This document shows positions 55,890 to 64,000 of a stretch of 64,000 bases of DNA, in pieces (within the stretch, counting starts at the first letter, position 1; each line of letters begins with the position of its first letter). The DNA is taken from assembly GCA_016802295.1 (NCBI GenBank), contig JAESIW010000179.1:1-64000 (forward strand), read 5' to 3'. The notes beneath the pieces are model-generated. The model saw nothing but the letters and a program-made list of their open reading frames with translations. It did not search any database and was not told the origin of the DNA. Source of the stretch: Brachionus rotundiformis. Taxonomy: Eukaryota; Rotifera; Eurotatoria; Ploima; Brachionidae. A program made the translations under genes and the position numbers.

Positions 55890-56300
55890 TGTAGATGAAT
55901 TTTTGGAACTAAATTTATCTTTAGATCTGGACACCCCTTGACCATCACAATCCGCTCTAAAGAATCTCATTCTCTTAACAGGATAACTGTTTCTTGAGCT
56001 TATCTTTATCTTTATCCGGATGTACGATGAGCCAATTGTCCAAATGCCTGTAACTGAACTGAATTAAGGTACTTATATGTTTTAGGACCCTATTGAGGAG
56101 ATATTCTTTAGGTCTCATTCTTCGAAAAATCTGATTGCCTTATTTCATTCTATTTTACTACTATCTATTTTGTAATAATATGATGGATCCTTTAATTTAA
56201 TCAGAATGATCAACTTTATCTTTGTATCAATCATCTATAATAAGTTTTAGTTGCTAAAAAAATCTCTTTCATATTCACTAGAAAAATAATATATATATTA
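55890..56300. other. flank of repeat unit A
   Basis: AT-rich, with sections similar to 56640-56900 and 63200-63430, so part of the local duplication. No gene. Confidence 0.4.
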
Positions 56301-56303
56301 AAT

Positions 56304-56387
56304 AATATAAGTACACATCTTAATGGCCATTTGGCACTGTTTGCGGAAGAAATAGAGATATTAATTGTCCCAAAAAAAGCAACTTTT
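56304..56387. repeat. repeated block (GGCCATTTGGCACTG)
   Basis: Matches 63504-63587 almost throughout, including TTTGCGGAAGAAATAGA. Belongs to the larger duplicated region. Confidence 0.7.
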
Positions 56388-56427
56388 TTGATTTTTTTTC
56401 TTTATAATCTATATTTTGCCTATAGTC

Positions 56428-56580
56428 CATGTAATAAATCTCCATGTCTATCAACTTACTACAAATATAAAAAATAACTTTATCTCTAATTAATACAAGA
56501 TTTTTACCAATCTTGTGCTTTTTTTTTAAATACCAATATAAAATATTAAATAAAGTATTTGATCGATCAATCTAATATCT
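56428..56580 (+). pseudogene. orphan 3' UTR of a lost MGxGxS gene copy
   Basis: The sequence from just at the stop codon onward (AAATCTCCATGTCTATCAAC ... stem-loop ... TTTGATCGATCAAT) matches the 3' UTR of copies 3, 5 and 6, but no coding sequence precedes it. Best read as the remnant of a seventh copy. Confidence 0.65.
56495..56516 (+). other. 3' UTR stem-loop, orphan copy
   Basis: Same 22-base hairpin as at 55800, perfectly retained although the gene is gone. Confidence 0.75.
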
Positions 56581-56589
56581 TTTTTTTTC

Positions 56590-57280
56590 TGTTAAGCACT
56601 CATCTTCTGCATCTGTATCATTCTGTAGACCTTATCTTTATTCGGATGAGCGAATTGTTAAAATTAAGATCCTGATATATTATAGGAATTCATTAAGGAG
56701 TTATCTATTAGGTCTCTTTCTTCGAAAAATCTGATTGCCTTATTCCATCCTACTATATCTACTATAATAATATGATGGATCCTTTTAATTGACTTTAGTT
56801 TGGTCCGGAAGTAAATGTAAGTCAACGACTTCTGAGTGAAATTCAATTATATCTTTGTATAAATCATTTGTAATAAGTTTTAGTTGCCAAAAAAATCTCT
56901 TTCAAATTCACTAGAAAAAGAAATGTTTTAATGTTTTTAAGTTGATTCTGATTATATAAAAACATTTTTGAATTAATATCCTTCTTTTGTTGATTTATTT
57001 TTAGGATTTTAAAAAAAGTTTAATAAAACAATTTTGATTTGATCACTTTTGTCTAATAAAATTTATTTTTAATAAATTCTAAAATTAGTATATAAATCAT
57101 ATTCTGTTTATCTTGAACCACTTTTTGAGATAAACCACATTTTTACAATATTTTGGTAAAAAAAAATTTTTTTCATATCTCGATGATTTATAAATTATTT
57201 TAATCGTTTATATTTATTTTGAAAATTTTTAAAATACTTAAGTTTTGATTAATTTATTTAATATTAGTTTACCAAATTGA
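56590..57280. other. AT-rich spacer
   Basis: Includes sequence related to 55980-56250 and 63780-63940. No gene. Confidence 0.4.
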
Positions 57281-57287
57281 ATTAAAC

Positions 57288-59012
57288 TTATTTTATACTA
57301 AAAGCATTAGTTTGGTCAATGTCTTCGAGAGCAATATTGATTTGTTTTTCTGTTTTTATTTTTTCTAAATTGTTGACTATTAAGCTTGTAATGGATCCAA
57401 CAGCAAAGGTTGTCACCAAACCGATTGGGCCATACCAAAATGAAGATACTGAATATATTTTACTAAAACCATTTAGATTAACAGCTTCTCCATTAGATCC
57501 ATAGTATCCCCAAGTATAGTTTCTATTTCTTACATCGCTACACTCACTTACTGAAACATTTAATTTCGGATAAAGAGGTTTTTCAATAAATACCCCAATA
57601 TTTAACCAAAATCCGGCCATTAATCCAACTGAAGCTCCAATTAGAGATCCTTTTTGATTAGTATAAGAAAAAAACGAAAGTAAAAACAGTCCTATCATCG
57701 GACCATTTACAGCGCCGACTCCACCGGCTGACAACTGAATCAAATTGCTTCCCATTGAAGCAAAAAAAAATGCCAAACATGTACACAATAGACCAGCAGA
57801 TAGTGATACCATTTTTGTCACTCGGAGACTCTGTGAGTCATTCATTTTTTTGAAATATTCCATTGTTTTAAGAATGTCTTCCCAGAATATCATGGAAAAT
57901 GTGTTGATAGTCGATGAGACTGAGCTTAGAGCTGAAGAAAATATTGCAGCCAGACAGAGACCAGCCATTCCATAAAAATTTTGAAATTTTTCTATGATAA
58001 AAAAGGTCAATAGCTGGTTAGAAGAGGTGATTTTTTTGGATACTAAAGGATCACAGCCGTACAGGCTGGCAAATACTATAAGACCAAGAAAACAACAAAG
58101 AGAAATTAGTACTAAACCAATAGGAGCATTTGAAATTAGAGCAATTTTGGCTATTTTTGGCGTTCTGGCTGAGGCGAACCTTTACATTGTTTGCTGATCA
58201 AAGCAATAGCTCATTGAGTAGTGAAACACGTGGCCAATAAATAATGACCAAAATGTTTGTCTTATAAAAGGGTTAAGTCTAAAGTCAAAAATTTCCAACC
58301 TCTGATTTTCAAAATTGATTTTCCAAAATTCACTGAATCCTCCAAGATCAACAAGACCTTTAACAATCATGCTTAATAGACCTGTGAACATCACTATGGC
58401 TTGAAACATGTCTGAAAATATGACAGCTCTTAGACCACCGATTGTTGTGTATATAGTGGCAAATGTGCCAATTAAAACAATAGAATAAATATCATGAATT
58501 GACGTAATTGTGGTGAAAGCTGTAGCTGGTCCATAAATATAAATGGCAGTAAGGATTATGCTTCTTAAGAGATAGATAGTTACAATGAATAAACGAATTA
58601 ACTTTGATTGGTAGCGAATTTGGAAAAATTCGAAAATACTTTTGATATTTTTTTTGGCAAAATATGGCGCTGTAATGAATGCGCCTAAAAATGGTGGTAT
58701 GACAAAACCGAATACCATGGTCCAGTAGATAAGCCCGTATTCATAAACCTCGGCGGTAACTCCTAAAAATGCAGTAGAGGAAAAGAAAGAAGCAAAAAGT
58801 GAAAAAGAAACCGGAAAGAGTCCAATACTTTGGTTGGCAGTCAAATAGTCGCTAGTTTTGTTTGCTGAAGAAGGACTTTTTTCTTCACTGTCAACTTTTC
58901 TGTATCGATGAAAGATTGAGTTGATTATTTTTTGAAGTCCGATTATTGAAGATATAAAAAGAATTGAGAAAAATACAACATAATCAGCTGCATTAAATTT
59001 GTTTTCAATCAT
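57288..59012 (-). pseudogene. SLC5-family sodium symporter (SMCT/SMVT-like) with one internal stop
   Basis: A single continuous frame of 575 codons, close to SLC5A8/SLC5A6 in length, interrupted only by TAA at codon 277 (58182-58184). Before it: FNAADYVVFFSILFISS (helix 1), FSLFASFFSSTAFLGVTAEV, IYIYGPATAF, GGLRAVIFSDMFQ (family signature) and FDQQTM. After it: RFASARTPKIAK, CCFLGLIVFASLYGCDP, GLCLAAIFSSALSSVSSTIN (Na+-site region) and LSAGGVGAVNGPMIGLFLL. Relatives have D-Q-x-x-x-Q-R-Y at the interruption, so TAA stands for an expected Gln codon (CAA). It would be a plasma-membrane Na+-coupled carboxylate or vitamin carrier. Either a fresh nonsense allele, a pseudogene, a sequence error or readthrough. 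Confidence 0.85.
58182..58184 (-). other. in-frame TAA in SLC5 frame
   Basis: Reads ATG TAA AGG where family conservation predicts Gln-Arg. No plausible intron removes it while preserving the conserved QR(F/Y) segment. Confidence 0.85.
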
Positions 59013-59019
59013 ATCATAT

Positions 59020-59860
59020 AAACTTAAAATAAAGATGAAATTAAACTTTATAAAACATAAAGGTAATGTTTTTATCTATAGCTTGATTGAACGCTAGTAT
59101 TAAATTTAAGAAAGGATAAATAAAGGTTGGTTAATTAAATAATGTTCATAAAAAAGATAAAATTAATTAAATTTATCAAATAAAATAAAAAAAGAGATAT
59201 AACTAAGATAATTTCATTGTTTAAAATTCTAAATTTTAATAAAATAATTTTTAAAAATGTAAATCATCAAAATTTAAAGTCTTACCGAGATTTTTTTCCC
59301 AAAAATTTTAAAAGTCATGTTATTTCAATAAAATTTTTAGTTTATTTTTTGATTAAAAGAAATTCGTCAAATATTTAACATGTAATTTCAATAAGTTTTT
59401 TTTTTCAATAAAATTAAATAATTTTTCCTAATTACTTTATAAAAAGTTATTTCAATGTCTATATGGAATGAAAGAATTTTGTAAAATCACCAAAATTCAG
59501 GTTTGCCTTTCATGACTAGATAATAATTCTGTCCCTTGCGAATTTATATAATTAAGGGGACAATTTTAATTGTTCTTAAAGAATCAAAAAATCTGAAATT
59601 TTTTCAAAGATATATCATTAATTACATCATTAAGACGTAATAAAAATTTAAACAAAATCGGAAAAACAATTTATTCGTAAATAATTGAATTGAAATGAAT
59701 TACAGAAATTGAAAATAAACATTTAATTCCGATACATTCATCTTTAAAAGAAGGATATTAATTCAATAAATAACTTTATTTAATTTAATCGAATTAAAAA
59801 CTTTCAAAACAATTATGTTCCTTACATAGCAATTGTATTGAATCATTCATCACTGAATGT
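59020..59860. other. AT-rich spacer
   Basis: Nothing supported. Confidence 0.5.
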
Positions 59861-59888
59861 TTTATAATAAGTTGATAGACATGGAGAT

Positions 59889-60068
59889 TTAGTAGTATCC
59901 GTATCCACCGTATCCACCATAGCCTCCTAGACCACCGTAGTAACCACCGCAAGATGGAGCGATTGGGAGAGCAGGCAAAGCTGGGGCGATTGGCAAGGCT
60001 GGAGCGATTGGAGCGACTGGAATGGCTGGAATAGCAGTAGCGCAGCATCTAGATTTTCCGCAACCCAT
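59889..60068 (-). CDS. MGCGKS lipid-anchored Pro/Gly/Tyr protein, copy 4
   Basis: 59 residues, protein identical to copy 3. It is head-to-head with copy 5 in an inverted duplication with a 1.1 kb spacer. Its 3' UTR departs from the family 15-20 bases after the stop and has no stem-loop. Instead it continues into sequence that resembles the upstream region of copies 3 and 6, so this copy was rearranged. Confidence 0.82.
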   Translation of the reverse strand: MGCGKSRCCATAIPAIPVAPIAPALPIAPALPALPIAPSCGGYYGGLGGYGGYGGYGYY

Positions 60069-60147
60069 TTTGATTCTTTTGTGTTTTATAAGATTTGATT
60101 ATTGATTTAGTTTTTAATATGATGTGAACATTCATTTTCTTACTTGT

Positions 60148-60154
60148 ATTTATA
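60148..60154 (-). promoter_or_regulatory. TATA box, MGxGxS gene copy 4
   Basis: TATAAAT in GAGTATAAATACA, about 80-86 bases before the ATG. Confidence 0.6.
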
Positions 60155-60174
60155 CTCAATAATTTAAGACGAAA

Positions 60175-61275
60175 TTTATTTAGCAATGTATTCAATGTAT
60201 TTAATTATTTACACAATTGATACTATTCTTTTATTTTCGATAAAAAAATAAATTTTTTTATATTATTTTGTTTAAATTTTTTAACACTTTGTTGAATAAA
60301 TGGAATTAAAAAATCGACATCAAGCCTCTATTAAATAAAACAATTACTATAAGAATGATAAAAAAATTTAAACAATTTAAATTACAAATTTTTTTTTACT
60401 ATAAATCTGAATAGAATTACACTCGTTAAATTTTTATTTCTGAATCTTTTACAGTTAAATTATTTAGAACTTAATTTATCGTTAATTCTAAAATACCTTT
60501 TTAACTTTTAAGCAACTTTTAAACATTCAAATAAAATTAATAGAAAAAGAAAATTAAACTGAATTATTTTTGAAAATTTAATCAAAAAATTTTTGATACA
60601 AAATTATTAATTTAAAAATTTTTTTAATTTATAACAAATTAAATAAACAAAATCTTTAATCTCATTTAATATTAATTGTATTATTAATTATAAATATAAA
60701 TATATCATTAAATTTAAAATTTTTCAAAATATATTTTATTTTGATTTATTAATTACTCCAAAAAGAAAATAACTTAAAACAATACATTTAACGTGACCTT
60801 AATTTTTTTTATCCTATCTGAATATCCGCATTTGGCCGAATAGGCTGCCATAAAAAGCTTCAATATGTACAAAGAATATCAAAAATTATTTTGGTAAACT
60901 GGATGAAACCAAATTAAAATCAGAATGGGAGAATAAGTAAATCTGATATTTGACTGGAATTATTGAAAAAACAACAAAAAATAGCCATCTAATTTTTGTT
61001 TTTGGTTGCTTAAACAAAAGATTGTTTATATGGAATCGAAAAATATTTACTTGTTGTTAATAAATGAATAAAGTTAAGGCATCAAAATTTTCTTCAAGCT
61101 CGTTCTACTTAAAAATTCTAGAAATCTAAGAAAAAATAAATAAAAAAGATACAATTAAAACAAAAATAATTTTCAATCAAACAATAGATGACAAGAAAGC
61201 GTTTCAAATCAAAGATTAAAGATCTTTCTTTACTAATTAAGTTTTGAAAAGAAATAATTTAAACATAGATTTTTA
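60175..61275. other. spacer between head-to-head copies 4 and 5
   Basis: AT-rich, with no gene. It serves as the shared upstream region of two divergent identical genes. Confidence 0.5.
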
Positions 61276-61292
61276 AAAAATAAAATATTGAG

Positions 61293-61299
61293 TATAAAT
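61293..61299 (+). promoter_or_regulatory. TATA box, MGxGxS gene copy 5
   Basis: TATAAAT 86 bases before the ATG. Confidence 0.6.
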
Positions 61300-61378
61300 A
61301 CATGTAAGAAAATGAATGTTCACATCATATTAAAAACTAAATCAATAATCAAATCTTATAAAACACAAAAGAATCAAA

Positions 61379-61558
61379 ATGGGTTGCGGAAAATCTAGAT
61401 GCTGCGCTACTGCTATTCCAGCCATTCCAGTCGCTCCAATCGCTCCAGCCTTGCCAATCGCCCCAGCTTTGCCTGCTCTCCCAATCGCTCCATCTTGCGG
61501 TGGTTACTACGGTGGTCTAGGAGGCTATGGTGGATACGGTGGATACGGATACTACTAA
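61379..61558 (+). CDS. MGCGKS lipid-anchored Pro/Gly/Tyr protein, copy 5
   Basis: 59 residues, identical protein to copies 3, 4 and 6. Its promoter type matches copy 4 (GAGTATAAATACA), while its 3' UTR and stem-loop match copies 3 and 6, so promoter and 3' end have been combined differently among copies. Confidence 0.82.
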   Translation: MGCGKSRCCATAIPAIPVAPIAPALPIAPALPALPIAPSCGGYYGGLGGYGGYGGYGYY

Positions 61559-61617
61559 ATCTCCATGTCTATCAACTTATTATACAAATATAAAAAACAA
61601 CTTTATCTCTAATTAAT

Positions 61618-61639
61618 ACAAGATTTTTACCAATCTTGT
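61618..61639 (+). other. 3' UTR stem-loop, MGxGxS copy 5
   Basis: Same 8-bp stem and TTTACC loop as copy 3. Confidence 0.75.
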
Positions 61640-61689
61640 GCTTTTTTTTTTAAAAACCAAAATAAAGTATTTGATCGATCAATTTCAAT

Positions 61690-62650
61690 ATCATTTTTTA
61701 GATATAAGGAAAATGTGCAAAATAATTAAATCTACATATTTAGAATTCTAAAACTATCACTATAACTTTTTGATTTTTTTTCTTATTTTAATGAAATTTA
61801 AAAAATTTATAATTTTATATTATTAATTTTATTAATTTAAAAATTATAAAATGAATTCCTTCAAATTTAGGTATTCGTTTTTGAATTTCTAGTCCAGCAA
61901 AACTTTTATTCTAGAACTAATGACTATTCATTTAGAATTTTTTAATCCTTCAAACTTTAGACTGTCCTTGTTGACATTGCTGTCTTTTGGTAACTTATTA
62001 CCTTCCTTCGAAATTCTTTTTAAAAACAAAAACAAAATACTCAAAATTAAAAACCGTATTTTCCATTTTTTAAATCATCCAGAATTATGAAAAGCAAACC
62101 AGGAATCTAAGTATCTTTCTAATGAACTTGTCCCCAACCAACATTAGTTCATTCGTTTTTCTAACATAATGTTGTCTCACAATAAAAAAATTGATGCATA
62201 GATAGTAAGTTATCTAAATAAGTATAGAATATTATGATTTATTATTAATTGATACTTTTAGCTTAAAGTAGAGTGAATATATATCTTTATTTTTGTTTAA
62301 GTCCCAAGAATGTCAAAATCTTTTACTATCTGATGATATTTTTAATTTTTTTAAGAACAAATTAAGAATTAATTTAAGTTTAAAAAAAGATGAAAATATT
62401 AAGTAATATTTGGAAGAATGTTTGAATTAAAATAATCCCTTCTTTTGAACACTTAAGTAGGAAAATAAAAAATTGTGTTATAATCAAAGAAATTTTTTGC
62501 AAAATTTGAAATTTGAGAAAAAATGAAAAAATTAAAAAGAATCCAATTAAGAGAAATTTAAGGTGTATAATCAAAAAATGGAAAAAAGATTCAAAGAAAA
62601 ATTGATTGGAGATGAAAAAAATAAAAAGTATTCAAAACAAGATAAAAAGA
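61690..62650. other. AT-rich spacer with duplicated block
   Basis: 61690-61805 resembles 63600-63720 (AAACTATCACTATAACTTTT). No gene; the 64-codon frame at 62380 lacks support. Confidence 0.45.
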
Positions 62651-62882
62651 ATTTAAAAAAATAAAAACTATTGTTATATAAATGTGTTTATAAAACATTC
62701 AATAATGAATGATTCAAAACAATAATTAAAAAAAAAAATAATCGGCGTATCTATTTGAGAAAACAATAACTACTGATATTGAATAGAAATCAGTGAATAT
62801 AAATATTGGCAAAAAAGCTACTTCAGACATTCAGAAAATAGTAAATCAATAATCAAATCTAATAAAACACAAAAGAATCAAA

Positions 62883-63062
62883 ATGGGTTGCGGAAAATCT
62901 AGATGCTGCGCTACTGCTATTCCAGCCATTCCAGTCGCTCCAATCGCTCCAGCCTTGCCAATCGCCCCAGCTTTGCCTGCTCTCCCAATCGCTCCATCTT
63001 GCGGTGGTTACTACGGTGGTCTAGGAGGCTATGGTGGATACGGTGGATACGGATACTACTAA
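62883..63062 (+). CDS. MGCGKS lipid-anchored Pro/Gly/Tyr protein, copy 6
   Basis: 59 residues, protein identical to copies 3-5. Upstream DNA, including the TATA box about 85 bases from the ATG (GAATATAAATATTGG) and the leader, is the same as copy 3, as is the 3' UTR. Confidence 0.82.
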   Translation: MGCGKSRCCATAIPAIPVAPIAPALPIAPALPALPIAPSCGGYYGGLGGYGGYGGYGYY

Positions 63063-63121
63063 ATCTCCATGTCTATCAACTTATTATACAAATATAAAAA
63101 ACAACTTTATCTCTAATTAAT

Positions 63122-63143
63122 ACAAGATTTTTACCAATCTTGT
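63122..63143 (+). other. 3' UTR stem-loop, MGxGxS copy 6
   Basis: Same hairpin as at 55800, 60 bases downstream of the stop codon. Confidence 0.75.
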
Positions 63144-63205
63144 GCTTTTTTTTTTAAAAAACCAAAATAAAGTATTTGATCGATCAATTTCAATATCATT
63201 TTTTA

Positions 63206-64000
63206 ATCTAATTGCTTTATTCTTTCCTACCTTATCTACTGTGTAATAATAGGAACCTTTTAATTGATTTTAAAAACCGCTAAGTGAATGTCAAGCTCGT
63301 AATAATCACTGGCCTCGAGTTTATTAATCAATGAGCCATTCCAGACTTTAAACTTCTACTGTCATTGTATATTTCTGCCTCACTCTTTCATCAGCATGGT
63401 CAACTATATCTTTGTACTAATTCAGTCATGAATTTCACATCATTTTTAATTATCTTTTTCTTTTCATTGTTAGTTAATAATAATATGAAATATTTTTTTA
63501 AAAAAATATAAGTACACAGCTTAATGGCCATTTGGCACTGTTTGCGGAAGAAATAGAACTTTTAATTGTACCAAAAAAAAGCAACTTGTTTCAATTTAAT
63601 ATTTTTTTTAGGTAAAAGAAATATATGCCAAATAATTTAATTTTCATATTTAGAATTCTTAAACTATCACTATAACTTTTTGATTTTTATTCTTATTTTA
63701 ATGAAATTTATTATTATTATGAATTCAAATTGAGGTATTCGTTTTTTAATAGCTAGTCCGCAACTTTTGTTCTAGGACTTTTTTAATTCTATATCTTTTT
63801 TTTTGTTAAACACTCATCTTCTGTATCGGGAGCATATCGGTATTAGGTTGAGTCAATTGTTAAAATTAAGATGCTGATATATTTTAGGATCTTATTATTT
63901 AATTTTAAATTAGGTCTCTTTCTTCAATTCAAACACATTGAATTAAAGAAAAAAGATTTTAAAAAATTAAAACTTTTGCTATCTAGATATGCATATAAAA
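63206..64000. other. duplicated AT-rich flank
   Basis: Contains blocks related to 56130-56900 (for example 63504-63587 and 63780-63940). No gene to the window end. Confidence 0.45.

Larger units (their letters stand above)
59866..60169. repeat. left arm of 0.3 kb inverted repeat (MGxGxS copy 4)
   Basis: Reverse complement of 61281-61582, covering gene, leader and promoter. Beyond the TTATTATA point the 3' side switches to a different sequence. Confidence 0.85.
61281..61582. repeat. right arm of 0.3 kb inverted repeat (MGxGxS copy 5)
   Basis: Reverse complement of 59866-60169. Confidence 0.85.
62655..63205. repeat. direct-repeat unit B (MGxGxS gene copy 6)
   Basis: Near-identical partner of 55325-55885, 7.3 kb away in the same orientation. 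Confidence 0.85.

Noticed and set aside
58182..58200. Possible intron removing the SLC5 stop (GTAAAG donor-like site)
   Set aside because: No acceptor in correct phase is found without deleting the conserved QR segment and a membrane helix.
62380..62574. 64-codon hydrophobic minus-strand frame
   Set aside because: Phe/Ile/Leu string from A/T-rich DNA, with no conservation in the related duplicated regions.

Overview
This window looks like nuclear DNA of a small invertebrate animal, most likely a monogonont rotifer close to Brachionus. By eye it is extremely A+T rich. Many genes are split by introns of about 50 bases with GT...AG ends, mixed with a few introns of 0.8-1.2 kb. It carries typical animal genes (NPC1, a globin X-like globin, an SLC5 symporter, C2H2 zinc fingers, RING and SH2/SH3 domains) and decayed fragments of non-LTR retrotransposons. 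The organism call is inference; the animal origin is firm.

Layout: 1-10 kb is almost empty, with one putative small secreted protein near 3.4 kb. A lipid-anchored globin follows at 10.1 kb. From 11.2 to 16.0 kb lies a minus-strand cluster of small secreted proteins. Three of these have (or nearly have) the plan signal peptide, short propeptide, Lys/Arg cleavage site and Asn-rich repeats (S-N-F-N-N-N-N); two more look like degenerate relatives. From 16.7 to 26.5 kb there is a RING-like protein and three paralogous secreted proteins with a small Cys domain and a LamG-like domain. A Gly/Tyr-rich secreted protein occurs four times (12.0, 22.6, 27.0 and 32.0 kb). Two of those copies sit in the arms of a nearly perfect 3.0 kb inverted repeat (22.4-25.4 and 29.4-32.4 kb). 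The spacer holds the third LamG gene, the third Gly/Tyr copy and a three-exon zinc-finger repressor with an eh1 motif.

From 33.6 kb there is an unusual RING-coiled coil-SH3-SH2 protein, then a desert, then the complete five-exon NPC1 gene (38.4-46.0 kb, 1222 codons). From 46.6 kb to the end the window is dominated by six copies of a 55-59 residue protein that begins MGxGxS and ends in a Gly/Tyr-rich tail. It appears to be a lipid-anchored cytoplasmic protein, and the copies lie in direct and inverted duplications. Among them are a Ly6-like protein, a CYSTM-like microprotein, two small secreted peptides and an SLC5 symporter interrupted by one in-frame TAA.

The most interesting theme is repeated recent amplification of very small low-complexity genes of three unrelated designs: Asn-rich secreted, Gly/Tyr-rich secreted and MGxGxS-anchored Pro/Gly/Tyr. 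The Gly/Tyr-rich and MGxGxS genes keep a TATA box at a fixed distance, which suggests strong expression, perhaps in gland, integument or egg-shell cells (inference). I did not find a convincing tRNA, rRNA, CRISPR or intact transposon.
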